Counted from the stretch's first letter, positions 42,083-51,813 are shown. The stretch: DNA of 64,000 nt from Alphaproteobacteria bacterium (GCA_009694045.1 SHVY01000001.1:62001-126000); one strand, 5' to 3'. Notes: generated by a model not told the origin, from the sequence alone. Numbers and translations: made by a program.

Positions 42083-43375
42083 TTGGGAGTTCGAACCACA
42101 GGTATCATCGTGGGCCTCGCGGCGGTTGGGCTTGCCCTGGCCGGGTGCGACACGACGTCCATGCCGGGCGAGGACGAGTCGCCATCGGCGTTGTCGACCG
42201 ACGAGGCCATTGGCGGCGCCTTGCGGGCTGCCGCCGTGGCGTCGCAAGACGCGCAGAACTATGCCGGCGCGGTGTCGTATTACAACTCCCTGTACCAGCG
42301 GAATCCCGAGGATATGGGTGCCGCCCTGGGACTCGCGCGCAACCTGCGATTCCTCGGGGACGTCACCCAGGCCTCGCGGCTGCTCGAGGAGGTGCTCAAG
42401 CGGCACCCGGACGATCCGGCCCTGACCGCCGAGTATGGCAAGGTCCTGCTCGCCAGGGGTCAGCCGCGCGAGGCCATCCCCGTGCTTGAGCGCGCCGCCG
42501 AGTTGGCCCCCGACGACTGGCAGGTGTATTCGGCCTTGGGAATCACCTTTGACCTGATCGACGACAGCGCCCGCGCCGAAGATGCGTATGAACAGGCCCT
42601 GTCAATCCGGCCGGACAGCGCCAGCATCCTCAACAATCTGGCTCTCAGCCGCGCCATGGCGGGGGACGTGGAAGCAGGCATCAACCTGCTGCGCCGGGCC
42701 AATCAGCAGACCGGTTCGAACGCCCAGGTGCGGCAGAATCTGGCTCTCCTCCTCGCCGTGAAGGGCAATCTGGTGGAGGCGGAGCGTCTGGTTCGGGCCG
42801 ATCTGCCGAAGGAGATGGCCGACGTGAACATGGCTATCCTGGAGCGGATCGCGGCGAAGGGCGAGGCCACCACCGCCGCCGATCTGGCTAAACTCACCAT
42901 GGTGCAGAGCGTGCCGGAGCCGGAACCGGTGGCCGTCGAAGCGGTGGCGGCCGCCGAACCCGAGGCCGACCCGGCCGTCGCTTCGTCAACCGAGGTTGTG
43001 GACGGTTCGGCCGAATCCGAGGCCGATCTGGCGGCCGCGGCATCGGCCGCCGCCGACGATGCCTTCGCGGCACTCCTTCCGGACTCAAGCGGATCGGCGG
43101 ACGCGTCCGGTCCCGATGTCTTTCGCGTGCAGCTCGCGTCCTTTACCGCGCGGGCCGAAGCCGAGGAATGGCGGCAGTCGCTCGCCCGCAAGCACCCGGA
43201 TCTGCTCGACGGCAAGACCCTGGAGGTCCGTGAGGTCCAGCTCGAATCGGGCGGGACGGTGTGGCGGCTCTATGCCGGGCCCTTCGCCGAGCAGGGCTTT
43301 GCGGCGGAGCTCTGCGATGCTCTCACGGCTCGCTCGACGCCTTGTCTCGTCACGGTCGGGAGTGCCGCCGAGTAG
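42083..43375 (+). CDS. tadD: TadD-like TPR lipoprotein with C-terminal SPOR domain
   Basis: Codes for 430 residues. I chose TTG 42083 because GGCAGG precedes it and it gives a perfect lipoprotein signal (GIIVGLAAVGLALAGC, Cys22); upstream readings lack any signal. TPR repeats fill about 55-270 (AVSYYNSLYQRNPEDMGAAL, AIPVLERAAELAPDDWQVYS, AEDAYEQALSIRPDSASILN). An Ala/Glu-rich linker is followed by a SPOR domain at about 355-428 (VFRVQLASFTARAEAEEWRQ, GGTVWRLYAGPFAEQG). TadD is an outer-membrane-associated pilotin-like factor of Tad pili; the SPOR addition suggests septal peptidoglycan targeting. It is convergent with tadC. Confidence 0.82.
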   Translation: MGVRTTGIIVGLAAVGLALAGCDTTSMPGEDESPSALSTDEAIGGALRAAAVASQDAQNYAGAVSYYNSLYQRNPEDMGAALGLARNLRFLGDVTQASRLLEEVLKRHPDDPALTAEYGKVLLARGQPREAIPVLERAAELAPDDWQVYSALGITFDLIDDSARAEDAYEQALSIRPDSASILNNLALSRAMAGDVEAGINLLRRANQQTGSNAQVRQNLALLLAVKGNLVEAERLVRADLPKEMADVNMAILERIAAKGEATTAADLAKLTMVQSVPEPEPVAVEAVAAAEPEADPAVASSTEVVDGSAESEADLAAAASAAADDAFAALLPDSSGSADASGPDVFRVQLASFTARAEAEEWRQSLARKHPDLLDGKTLEVREVQLESGGTVWRLYAGPFAEQGFAAELCDALTARSTPCLVTVGSAAE

Positions 43376-43383
43376 GAAGGCGT

Positions 43384-44334
43384 TTATTGAAAGGTGTTAG
43401 CGACCTGGATCGCGGCGGGACCCACCAGAACCAGGAACAGCACCGGCAGGAAGAACAGGATCATCGGCACCGTGAGAGCCGCGGGCAGGCCGCCGGCCTT
43501 CTTCTCGGCCCGGGACATACGCGCTTCGCGATTCTCCTTCGATAGCACGCGCAACGCGACCCCCAACGGCGTGCCGTACTTCTCCGACTGAATCAGCGAC
43601 GTGACGAGAGCCTTGATCGACTCCTGGCCGGTGCGGAACGAGAAGTTCTCCAGCGCCTGACGGCGATCGCCCAGGAACGCCAGCTCCGCCGTGGTCAGGC
43701 CGAACTCCTCGGCCAGGATCGGCGAACTCTCGGCGATCTCCTCGGTCACCCGCGAGAAAGCGCCTTCCATCGACAGGCCCGCCTCGACGCAAATGGTGAT
43801 CAAATCGAGCGAATCCGGGAAGCCCTTCAGCAATTCGGATTGCCGCTTCTTGACCGTGTTCGTCAGCAGGATGCCCGGTATCAGATAGCCGACGAAGGCC
43901 GCGCCGCCGCACATCAGCAGCTTGAGGGCCACGGGGGAATCTAGATTGGCGGACCCGAACGTGACCACTGCGGCGATCGCACCGAACAGCAACGGCAGAG
44001 CGACGCGCAGGAAGACGAACGTGTAGGCCGGACGGCGGCCGCGCCACCCGGCCTGGCTCAGGCGATTGCGCAGGTTGGGCGCATCCACGGCCTTCTGCAG
44101 GTTCAGACGATCGACCACCAGCTTCATATAGTTGTGGCGCGGTTCCTGCCGCCTGGGGCCCTTGCGTTCCGTCAGTTTGGCACGCTGCTGGGCTTGCAGC
44201 TCCTCGCGCCGCTTGGCCACCGCCTTCAGCCGGGACGAGAACGTGTCGCGCGGCACCAACGGCAGCCCGATCGCGACGATCGACAGAAACGCGCCGGCGA
44301 ACGAGAGGAACAGGATGATTTGTTCGAGATCCAT
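43384..44334 (-). CDS. tadC: Tad pilus inner-membrane platform protein TadC
   Basis: Codes for 316 residues from ATG 44334, two bases after the tadB stop. The GspF/T2SSF domain is clear: KGFPDSLDLITICVEAGLSM, EGAFSRVTEEIAESSPILAE, and ALVTSLIQSEKYGTPLGVAL with RVLSKENREARMSRAEKKAG. Membrane segments sit at both ends (IILFLSFAGAFLSIVAIGLP; LTVPMILFFLPVLFLVLVGP). With TadB it forms the platform on which the TadA ATPase works. Convergent with tadD, with eight bases between the stops. Confidence 0.92.
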   Translation of the reverse strand: MDLEQIILFLSFAGAFLSIVAIGLPLVPRDTFSSRLKAVAKRREELQAQQRAKLTERKGPRRQEPRHNYMKLVVDRLNLQKAVDAPNLRNRLSQAGWRGRRPAYTFVFLRVALPLLFGAIAAVVTFGSANLDSPVALKLLMCGGAAFVGYLIPGILLTNTVKKRQSELLKGFPDSLDLITICVEAGLSMEGAFSRVTEEIAESSPILAEEFGLTTAELAFLGDRRQALENFSFRTGQESIKALVTSLIQSEKYGTPLGVALRVLSKENREARMSRAEKKAGGLPAALTVPMILFFLPVLFLVLVGPAAIQVANTFQ

Positions 44335-44336
44335 GG

Positions 44337-45341
44337 CTAGTACTCGAAAGCGATCATGTGATTCATGATGAACACCCCCAGCAGCATGCTGCTGATGCCG
44401 CCGCCGATCAGGAAGTGGCCCGTCCGATCCTCGAACAGCAGGCCGATGTAGTCGGGGCTCACCAGGGCGAGGATCGCGGTCATGCAGAAGGGCAGGGAGC
44501 CGATGATCATCGCCGTCATCCTGGCTTCCGCCGTCATGGCCTGGATCTTGTCGGACATGCGCTTGCGGTCGCGCAGCACGCCCGACAGGTTGCCAAGCGT
44601 TTCGGCTAGGTTGCCGCCGGTCTGTTGCTGAATCGCCAGCACGACCGCGAAGAACTTGAGTTCGACGGTCGGTATGCGTTCCAGGGACCGCTGCAGGGTC
44701 TCGTTCATGGTCAGGCCCACCTTGATGCCCTCGACCACCTGCCGAAACTCGAGGCACACCGGTTCCGGACTTTCCCGGGCGATGATGTTGAGGCACTCGT
44801 TGACCGGTAGACCCGATTGGATGCCGCGCACGATCACATCCACCGCGTCCGCGAAGTGGTGGGTGAATTTGTTGCGCCGCCGCTTGCCGAGCTTCTTGAC
44901 GAACATCCGCGGCAGGCCGAGGAAGCCGACGAAGAACACCGTAATCGCGCCGAGCGGCGGTAATTCGAAGTACAGGTAGATCGCGGCGCAGACGATCCCG
45001 ACGCCGGCGCTGATCAGGAAGAAGTTGCGCGTCGTGGACCGCAGGCCCGCCTGCTGCAGATCACCCCGTAAGGTGGATCCCCGCTTGCTGCGCTTGCGCT
45101 GATCCTCCATCTCCTTCAGGCGTTGCTGTACCGCCCGGCGGCGGCTGGCGGTAGCACCCGCCTTGTCGTCCTTGTCGGCCCGCCCGCCGGCGCCGGCGAT
45201 GGCCGCGACCCTTCGGCGATAGCGGCTCTGGCCCGTGGCCCGCACCAGCACGAAGGCGAGCACCCCGAACACGGCCAGCATGACCGTGCACACCAGGGCG
45301 ATGACGACGAGCAGATTGGCGTCGATGCCGCCGCTATTCAC
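44337..45341 (-). CDS. tadB: Tad pilus inner-membrane platform protein TadB
   Basis: Codes for 334 residues from GTG 45341, which overlaps the end of the TadA ATPase gene by eight bases. An N-terminal TM (LLVVIALVCTVMLAVFGVLA) and a basic linker are followed by the GspF domain: HHFADAVDVIVRGIQSGLPV, CLEFRQVVEGIKVGLTMNET, AVVLAIQQQTGGNLAETLGN, LSGVLRDRKRMSDKIQAMTA. C-terminal TMs are MIIGSLPFCMTAILALVSPD and LLGVFIMNHMIAFEY. The longer reading upstream of 45341 is a shadow of tadA. Confidence 0.92.
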   Translation of the reverse strand: MNSGGIDANLLVVIALVCTVMLAVFGVLAFVLVRATGQSRYRRRVAAIAGAGGRADKDDKAGATASRRRAVQQRLKEMEDQRKRSKRGSTLRGDLQQAGLRSTTRNFFLISAGVGIVCAAIYLYFELPPLGAITVFFVGFLGLPRMFVKKLGKRRRNKFTHHFADAVDVIVRGIQSGLPVNECLNIIARESPEPVCLEFRQVVEGIKVGLTMNETLQRSLERIPTVELKFFAVVLAIQQQTGGNLAETLGNLSGVLRDRKRMSDKIQAMTAEARMTAMIIGSLPFCMTAILALVSPDYIGLLFEDRTGHFLIGGGISSMLLGVFIMNHMIAFEY

Positions 45342-46758
45342 TGGCGAGCTCCAGGGCTTCCGCGAGCTCGCGCTCCCGGCCGTAGTACTTGATGCGGTCC
45401 CAAAACGCGGGCCTGAGCCCGGTCCAGCGATGGCGCCCGCGGATCTTGCCGGTGGTGTCCTCGCCGTCGAACTCGAAGACGAAGATGTCCTGCAGGGTGA
45501 CCACATCGCCCTCCATGCCGAGAACTTCGGTGACATGCGTGACCTTGCGCGATCCGTCGCGCAGGCGGCTCGCCTGGATGATGACGTTGACCGCCCCGGC
45601 GATCTGCTCGCGGACCGCCTTCTGCGGCAGGCTGTAGCCGCCCATGGCGATCATGCTCTCGATGCGGGTGATCGCCTCGCGCGGATTGTTCGCGTGGATC
45701 GTCCCCATGGATCCGTCGTGGCCGGTGTTCATGGCTTGCAGCAGATCGAAAGCCTCGCGACCGCGCACCTCGCCGACGATGATCCGCTCCGGGCGCATGC
45801 GCAGGCAGTTCCTAATCAGGTCGGTCATGGTGACTTCGCCCACGCCTTCTAGGTTCGGCGGGCGGGTTTCCAAGCGCACCACGTGCGGCTGTTGCAACTG
45901 CAGCTCCGCCGCGTCCTCGCAGGTGATGATGCGCTCGCCCGCGTCGATGTATCGGGTCAGGCAGTTCAACAGGGTGGTCTTGCCCGACCCGGTACCGCCC
46001 GACACCAGCACGTTGATGCGGCAGCCGCCGATCAGCTGAACCACTTTGGCGCAGGCCGGGCTGATCGAGCCGTAGCCCACCAGCTTGTCCAGGGTCAGCC
46101 TTTCCCGCTTGAATTTGCGGATGGTCAGCGCCGCGCCGTCGATGGAAAGCGGCGGCGCGATGACGTTGACGCGGCTGCCGTCCAGCAGGCGCGCGTCGCA
46201 GATCGGACTCGATTCATCCACCCGCCGTCCGACCGCGCTGACGATGCGTTGGCAGATGTTCATCAACTGCGCGGCGTCGCGGAACCTGATGTCGGTCAGT
46301 TGAATCTTGCCGGCGGTCTCGATGTAGATCTTCGTCGGGCCGTTCACCATGATGTCGGAGATGTCGTCGCGGGCGAGCAGCGGCTCCAGCGGCCCCAAAC
46401 CCAGGATGTCGTTGCGGATGTCGGAGACGAGCTTCTGCTGCTCGACGGCGCTCAGCACGATGCTCTTCATGCTGACGATTTCGCCGATGATGTCGCCGAT
46501 CTCCTCGCGGACCGAGGACGACGGCATCTTGGTCAACTCGGTCAGGTCGACCGACTCGATGAGGGCGTTGAAGATCTGCACCTTGATGGCGGCGAAGCGG
46601 CGCTCGTCTTCCTCACTCAAGCGCTTCTGCTCGGCCTTCGGCGCGGGCGGCGGCGGGGCCGCCTCGGCCACGGGCGCCGCGGGCGCGGACTCAGGCCGGG
46701 CCTGAGGCGCTTCCGCCGTACCGTCCCGCCGTGGGGGACCCGAACGCTTACCGAACAT
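45334..46758 (-). CDS. tadA: Tad secretion ATPase TadA/CpaF
   Basis: Codes for 474 residues from ATG 46758, immediately after the TadZ gene. A Pro/Ala-rich N-terminus precedes the CpaF domain: [36 protein letters not shown], Walker [10 protein letters not shown] (254-262), Walker B region [20 protein letters not shown] and the His-box [13 protein letters not shown]. It is the hexameric ATPase that powers Flp pilus assembly through TadBC. It partly overlaps tadB. Confidence 0.95.
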   Translation of the reverse strand: MFGKRSGPPRRDGTAEAPQARPESAPAAPVAEAAPPPPAPKAEQKRLSEEDERRFAAIKVQIFNALIESVDLTELTKMPSSSVREEIGDIIGEIVSMKSIVLSAVEQQKLVSDIRNDILGLGPLEPLLARDDISDIMVNGPTKIYIETAGKIQLTDIRFRDAAQLMNICQRIVSAVGRRVDESSPICDARLLDGSRVNVIAPPLSIDGAALTIRKFKRERLTLDKLVGYGSISPACAKVVQLIGGCRINVLVSGGTGSGKTTLLNCLTRYIDAGERIITCEDAAELQLQQPHVVRLETRPPNLEGVGEVTMTDLIRNCLRMRPERIIVGEVRGREAFDLLQAMNTGHDGSMGTIHANNPREAITRIESMIAMGGYSLPQKAVREQIAGAVNVIIQASRLRDGSRKVTHVTEVLGMEGDVVTLQDIFVFEFDGEDTTGKIRGRHRWTGLRPAFWDRIKYYGRERELAEALELASE

Positions 46759-46760
46759 CC

Positions 46761-47969
46761 TTAGCTCGTCTTGAGTTTCAGGAACCCGGACAGGGTCAAC
46801 TTGGACTTCTTCTTCGCGGCGGTCTTCGTCGTCCCCGCGCCGCGTCCGCTCAGGGTTGCCGCGAATTCCCGCAGGCCTTCGACCAGCTTATGCTTCGCGT
46901 TGACCTCGCCGACCATCTGCCCATTGTTTGCCGCGGTGCCAAACAGGATAGCATCATGGGCGATGACTAGCGAGGGCTTGCCGCCGATCGCGTTCTGGAA
47001 CTCCTTGACCGGGACTTCGGTGCGCTTGAAGGCCCCGACGTGGTTCAGCACCACCTTCACGGGGGAATCGGCGCCGCGCCGGCGATTCAGGATCTCGACC
47101 ATGCTCTTGGTATCCCGCAGGCAGGCGAGATCGAGGGTCGCGCACACCACCGCTTCGTCGGCCTCGACCATGACTTCCTGGGTCCAGGGCTGCCAGATGT
47201 GCGGTACGTCCAGCACGACGAAAGGAGCCTGGCGCCGGATGAATTGCAGGAGCTGATCAAGGGCTTCGATGTCGATCGTGGCGTCCACGTCGAGCGACGC
47301 CGGTGCCGCCAGCACGCCCAGGTAATCGTCGTACTTCGCGAGGAATCGTTCGAACAATTGCTCGTCCAGCCGGCCGGGGTCTGCCAACGCCTGCTGGACG
47401 TTCCGCTGCGGCTGCAGGTTGAAAGCCAAGGCGGCGGTGCCGAAGGCGATGTCCAGGTCCGCGAGGATCACGTCCTCTTGGTAGATCTGGTCCAGGAACC
47501 ATGCCGTGTTGTGCGCCAGCGTGCTGCTCCCGGCGCCGCCATGGATGGAGATGAAGGCGGCCACGCGTCCGGTCTTCGGATTCTCCGGATCCTCGAACAC
47601 CCCGGTCACGGCCTCCAGCACCTGCTGGCCGCTGATCGGCGACAGCAGGTAGTCGCTGACGCCACGGGCCATCAGGGCGCGATAGGTCACGATGTCGTTT
47701 TCGGCCCCGATCACGACGACCTGGGTGCCGGCATCGCAGACGTTGGCAAGCTGATCCAGGCCCGCGAACAGATCGTTCCCCCGCTCGCTAACCTCCACCA
47801 TGATGAGCTGCGGCGTGGGGTTTTCGGTGTGGAAGGTGATCGCCGTCGGCAGACCGCCGTCGATCACCTTCACGTTTGACTTCGCCAGACGACGATCCGC
47901 GATCGCCTCCTGAAAGGCGGCACGGGTCGACTCCTGCGACGGAAACGCGTTGATGGAGACTCTGAAAAT
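46761..47969 (-). CDS. cpaE: TadZ/CpaE pilus-localisation ATPase, probable ATT start
   Basis: The conserved reading extends upstream of the first GTG (47873) through SINAFPSQESTRAAFQEAIA and DRRLAKSNVKVIDGGLP, a segment conserved in CpaE. An in-frame TGA 12 bases upstream of the ATT at 47969 closes the frame, and no ATG, GTG or TTG occurs between them. AAGGAG sits seven bases upstream of the ATT, so ATT is the best start, giving 402 residues. Domains: an atypical receiver-like N-terminus (QLIMVEVSERGNDLFAGLDQ, GVSDYLLSPISGQQVLEAV) and a MinD/ParA-like ATPase with deviant Walker A ISIHGGAGSSTLAHNTAWFL and VILADLDIAFGTAALAF. TadZ places the pilus machine at the pole. Confidence 0.85.
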   Translation of the reverse strand: MFRVSINAFPSQESTRAAFQEAIADRRLAKSNVKVIDGGLPTAITFHTENPTPQLIMVEVSERGNDLFAGLDQLANVCDAGTQVVVIGAENDIVTYRALMARGVSDYLLSPISGQQVLEAVTGVFEDPENPKTGRVAAFISIHGGAGSSTLAHNTAWFLDQIYQEDVILADLDIAFGTAALAFNLQPQRNVQQALADPGRLDEQLFERFLAKYDDYLGVLAAPASLDVDATIDIEALDQLLQFIRRQAPFVVLDVPHIWQPWTQEVMVEADEAVVCATLDLACLRDTKSMVEILNRRRGADSPVKVVLNHVGAFKRTEVPVKEFQNAIGGKPSLVIAHDAILFGTAANNGQMVGEVNAKHKLVEGLREFAATLSGRGAGTTKTAAKKKSKLTLSGFLKLKTS

Positions 47970-48007
47970 GGCCGTTCTCCTTCACCCGATCGCGCTACAC
48001 CACGCGA

Positions 48008-48700
48008 CTACTGCGATACTTGCGACGCCTCCGCCTTCAGGCCAGGCGTCTCTTCCGAGATATAGATGTCGCCCGTGCGGAACAGCTGGATCGCGTCGTT
48101 GCTTCGATTGGTGTCCTGCACGCCGCCTTCGGCGACCGGCCCCATCAGATCGGCGGGATTCGCCACCATCATCCCCAGATTCCGCTGGGTTGCGCAACCG
48201 AAGTTGACGTGCGGCGAGTTGCCTGGGTTGTAGCTCGGTTCCACCCACCACTGCCCGCAGTCCGGCAGCTCGACGTAGACCCGCTCGAAGCTCACGTTGA
48301 CCGCCCCGAAGGCGTCGGCGACCTCCTGCACGACGACCTCGCTCTTGGCGAGACCCCGGGCGCGGGAATACTGGGCCACGGCGTCGGCCAGGCGATCGCC
48401 ACCCATGCCATGGCTGGGCGGCGTGATCACCACCAGGGGACCGTTCCCGTTCACGGCGAAGTCGTCAACCAGCCGGTTGAGCCGCAGGGCCTCGGCCGGC
48501 AACAGGCGGCCCTTGCCGTCGCCGGTGACGTCGAGCGCGATCACCAGGCTCTTGACCTGAAGGGCATGAACCTGGTCCGGTTCGGTGATTTGGGGAATCT
48601 TCTGGTAGGGCGCGCCGCCGCCGCAAGCCGCCGCGAAGGACGCGAACAACAGCGTGGCGAGAAGCTGCGGCGTTTTCGTCGTTGGCCGTGTCGTCGGCAT
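48008..48700 (-). CDS. cpaD: CpaD pilus biogenesis lipoprotein
   Basis: Codes for 230 residues from ATG 48700 with GGAG nine bases upstream; a GTG at 48709 overlapping the secretin stop is possible. A lipoprotein-type signal ends in LLFASFAAACGGG. The CpaD family core is visible: VYVELPDCGQWWVEPSYNPG, then NSPHVNFGCATQRNLGMMVA and NPADLMGPVAEGG, the family hallmark. It is an outer-membrane-associated factor that helps the CpaC secretin assemble. It lies between cpaC and cpaE, as in Caulobacter. Confidence 0.88.
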   Translation of the reverse strand: MPTTRPTTKTPQLLATLLFASFAAACGGGAPYQKIPQITEPDQVHALQVKSLVIALDVTGDGKGRLLPAEALRLNRLVDDFAVNGNGPLVVITPPSHGMGGDRLADAVAQYSRARGLAKSEVVVQEVADAFGAVNVSFERVYVELPDCGQWWVEPSYNPGNSPHVNFGCATQRNLGMMVANPADLMGPVAEGGVQDTNRSNDAIQLFRTGDIYISEETPGLKAEASQVSQ

Positions 48701-48705
48701 GGAGG

Positions 48706-50115
48706 TCACTCCAGGATGAAACCGATGGGGCCGTTCAGGCTGGTTTCCTGCTCCGCGGTCGATTCGTTCGGAGCATAGACACCGTGCACGCGGCCAAGGA
48801 AGTAGAGATCGACGTCGCTCGCCGGGGCGAAGCCGTCGGTGGGCAGGGTCAAGGCGTTCTCGGCGACGGCGCGCACGAGGTACGGGGTGACCGTGATCAC
48901 CAGCTCCGTCTCATCCCGCCGGAAGTTGACGCTGCGGAACAGCGTGCCCAGGATCGGCACGTCCTTCAGGCCCGGAAAACCGTCGACCGTGTTGCGGATG
49001 TCGTTCTGCAGCAGCCCGGCGATGACCAGGCTGCCGCCGCTCGGCAGGTTGACCGTCGTCGACGCTCGCCGCACGCTGAGAGCCGGGATGACGATGTCCG
49101 CGAGGGTGATCGCGCCTTCGGTCGACAGCTCGCTCACCTCCGTCGACACCTGGAGACTGATCTTGTCCGAGGCGAGAACGATCGGGGTGAAGTTCAGCGC
49201 GATGCCGAACTCCTTGAATTCGATGGTCACCGCATCGTTGGTCTGGGCGACCGGGACCGGGAACTCGCCGCCCACCAGGATCTTGGCCAATTCGCCCGAG
49301 ATCGCGGTCACGCTAGGCTCGGCCAGGGTCTTGACGAGGCCGCTGCGCTCGAGGTTGTCGAACACGGCCTTCAACTGATTGAACACCGCGTCGCCGCCCG
49401 GGAAGAAGCTGATGCCGGTATCGCGGACCACGGCGTCCAGGCTGTCGGGCGAATCCTGGTTGAAGGTGAAGTTGAAGTTGCCGGGGCGAATGTCGGCCGT
49501 TAGGTCGAAACCGAACTGCTTCAGCGCCTGGCGATTCACCTCGGCGACCTTGACCTTCAGCATCACCTGGCTCTTCGACCGAATCGACAGGAGGTTGACG
49601 ACGCCCTCGTCGTTGGTCACGAACCGCCGGGCCACCAACCGCGCGTTCTCGGCGACTTCCTCCGAGCTCACCACGCCGGTCAGGATCACGTTCTGATTGG
49701 CCGACGTGACACGGATCTCCTCGCTGGGGATCAGGGTCGCCAGCGTCCGTTCCAGGACCGACAGATCCATCTCCACGCGCAGGTCGATGTTGGCGATCTC
49801 CTCGCCGCTGTCGTTCAGGAACAGGACGTTGGTGTCGCCCACCGTCTGGCCCAGCACATAGGCGATGCGCGGGGTCTTCATGACGATGTCGGCGACCAGG
49901 GGATTGGTGATCAGGACGTCACGCACATCGACCGGCAGGCGAATGATCCGCGACTTGCTGAGGCCGAGCGCCGCATTCGCCCTGACACCCACATCGCGGA
50001 TCAGAATCGGCTCGGAGGACGGCTCCTCCAGCGTCTCCGCCCCAGCGCTTCCGCCGAGCGCCAGCGTCAGAACCGCGACCGCTGCCAGCAGCCAACGTCT
50101 TGTCATGCCGCGCAT
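48706..50115 (-). CDS. cpaC: CpaC/RcpA outer-membrane secretin
   Basis: Codes for 469 residues from ATG 50115 (ATG 50106 is also possible), preceded by a G-run. A Sec signal (WLLAAVAVLTLALGGSAGA) is followed by the pilus N-terminal domain (SKSRIIRLPVDVRDVLITNP), a BON-like/secretin N region (VILTGVVSSEEVAENARLVA), and the secretin core: KTLAEPSVTAISGELAKILV, GGEFPVPVAQTNDAVTIEFK, FPGLKDVPILGTLFRSVNFR and DETELVITVTPYLV. It forms the outer-membrane channel for the Flp pilus. Eight bases separate it from cpaB upstream. Confidence 0.93.
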   Translation of the reverse strand: MRGMTRRWLLAAVAVLTLALGGSAGAETLEEPSSEPILIRDVGVRANAALGLSKSRIIRLPVDVRDVLITNPLVADIVMKTPRIAYVLGQTVGDTNVLFLNDSGEEIANIDLRVEMDLSVLERTLATLIPSEEIRVTSANQNVILTGVVSSEEVAENARLVARRFVTNDEGVVNLLSIRSKSQVMLKVKVAEVNRQALKQFGFDLTADIRPGNFNFTFNQDSPDSLDAVVRDTGISFFPGGDAVFNQLKAVFDNLERSGLVKTLAEPSVTAISGELAKILVGGEFPVPVAQTNDAVTIEFKEFGIALNFTPIVLASDKISLQVSTEVSELSTEGAITLADIVIPALSVRRASTTVNLPSGGSLVIAGLLQNDIRNTVDGFPGLKDVPILGTLFRSVNFRRDETELVITVTPYLVRAVAENALTLPTDGFAPASDVDLYFLGRVHGVYAPNESTAEQETSLNGPIGFILE

Positions 50116-50122
50116 CCCCCCG

Positions 50123-51766
50123 TCACTCCGCGAACTCGTAGGTCGTCGCACCGCCCGCCCAGTAGACCTTGACCGTGGTGCTGGCCCCCGTCGCCAGCGG
50201 CCCCGCGGACGACTGCGACGCGGTCGGTGAAGCCGGCGCGAGTGTTGGCGCGGGAATCGGCGCCAGCTGCGACGACGTGGTCGCTTGGGGTGTGTCGTCC
50301 TCGCCTTCCTCGGCGCCTTGAATGGTCGGTGGCTGCGGCACGGTCAGGCCCCAGACATACGCCGTCGCCGCCTGGCTCACCTCGAAGTCGCTGGTAAACG
50401 GGGTGGTGCCTAAACGATCGCCCGGCGTCGAGCCGCGAAGGGCCAGCGTCAAGCCGCCCATGGATTGGGCCGTCGCCAGGATCTCCGCTTGTTTCAGGCT
50501 GACCTCGACGGTCGCGGTTTCGCCGAGCTTCCATCCCCCGGATTCACGGTCGAAGGCACGGTCGATGGCGATCAACCGGACGTTTTGCAGGACGGTCTCG
50601 CTGAACCGCCGTTCCGAGAGCAGCGATTTCGCGCCCTGGTCCTGGAACTTGGTGGTCAAGATCACGTCCACGAAATCGCCGGCCGAGATGCGGCCCGAAA
50701 CGATACTCTGTTGGCTGATCAGGATGCTGTAGCCGCGCATCCCGGGCGTCAGCGAGTTGTACAGGAAGTCGTCCTCGTCCGGGAAGATCAGGTGCTCCGG
50801 CAACAGGACGTCGCCCGACTTGACGGCGGTCATGACGTAGGCGCCGCGCAGATGCTGGATGTCCACCGCGCCTTCGATGTAGAAACCGGCGTGCAGCTCG
50901 CGGGCCGGGAACGTCCGCCAGTCGAGATCGCTTCCCTTCAACAGGGTTCCCTGCGCCAGATCGCGGGCCGCGACCAGGACGCGGTTGGTCGTCTGCACCT
51001 TGCGCCCCAGGTACCGGCTGACGTTGAAATCGGCCTGGAACGGTCCCAAGGGCTCTTCCACGGCCTTGGTCAAGCTGCGCAGGGAGATGGTGATCTTGCC
51101 CATCTCGGCGGCGAGCGACACGGTCTCCGCCTGGGACGCGGTTACCTCGAGGGTGACCGTTTCGGCCTTCTTCGCGGTCTCGTCGACGTCGTTGATGGTC
51201 TGATCGACCGCCAGAACCCGGATATCCTCGAGAATCGTCTGGGCGACGTTCCGCTCGATCGAACTTTCCGCCTGTGGGTCGAATTCGGTAAGACGCTGGG
51301 TCAGGATCACGTCGATCCGATCGCCCGGAAGGATGAAACCGGAGGCACCGGACACGTCGTTCACGCTCACGCTCACCGCGCGCATGCCCGGCGACAGGGC
51401 TCCGGCCAAGAACCCGGCTTCGGTGCGCTTGAATACCTTGGTGGCGGTCACCGGCTCGCCCACGGCGATTCCGCGCCGTACGGCGGACCCGGGGAAATCG
51501 CCGAAATCGCCGCCTTCGCCCGACTGGACCACGTACTCCGGGTTCATGCCGTCGGGCGGCCAGGCGCGCCATTCCAGATCCTCGGCCTTGACGATGGTGC
51601 CGGCGGGCATGTCTTGGAGGGCGACAAGAATCCGGGTCTCGCTGACCGGCATCTGGGCGACCACCTGATCGTCGGTGCTCGACTGGATCAGCTGCCGCAC
51701 GAGATAGACGGTCAGGCCCGATATGGCGAGCGCGACGACGATCAGGACGATGATGATCGGACGCAT
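50123..51766 (-). CDS. cpaB: CpaB/RcpC with two tandem SAF-type modules (double-length)
   Basis: Codes for 547 residues from ATG 51766 (GAGGGA upstream), nearly twice the usual CpaB size (about 260-340). After one N-terminal TM (RPIIIVLIVVALAISGLTVY) the protein contains two copies of the SAF/RcpC module. Copy 1 (about 44-236) has RILVALQDMPAGTIVKAEDL, LSPGMRAVSVSVNDVSGASG and ILPGDRIDVILTQRL. Copy 2 (about 261-447) has NRVLVAARDLAQGTLLKGSD, LTPGMRGYSILISQQSIVSG and ISAGDFVDVILTTKF. A Pro/Ala/Thr-rich tail follows. CpaB is thought to work in the periplasm with the secretin; the duplication is in a single uninterrupted frame. Confidence 0.9.
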   Translation of the reverse strand: MRPIIIVLIVVALAISGLTVYLVRQLIQSSTDDQVVAQMPVSETRILVALQDMPAGTIVKAEDLEWRAWPPDGMNPEYVVQSGEGGDFGDFPGSAVRRGIAVGEPVTATKVFKRTEAGFLAGALSPGMRAVSVSVNDVSGASGFILPGDRIDVILTQRLTEFDPQAESSIERNVAQTILEDIRVLAVDQTINDVDETAKKAETVTLEVTASQAETVSLAAEMGKITISLRSLTKAVEEPLGPFQADFNVSRYLGRKVQTTNRVLVAARDLAQGTLLKGSDLDWRTFPARELHAGFYIEGAVDIQHLRGAYVMTAVKSGDVLLPEHLIFPDEDDFLYNSLTPGMRGYSILISQQSIVSGRISAGDFVDVILTTKFQDQGAKSLLSERRFSETVLQNVRLIAIDRAFDRESGGWKLGETATVEVSLKQAEILATAQSMGGLTLALRGSTPGDRLGTTPFTSDFEVSQAATAYVWGLTVPQPPTIQGAEEGEDDTPQATTSSQLAPIPAPTLAPASPTASQSSAGPLATGASTTVKVYWAGGATTYEFAE

Positions 51767-51813
51767 GTTGATTCCCTCGCCGAAGAGGCCCACCAGTATG
51801 TTAAGAACGGTCC

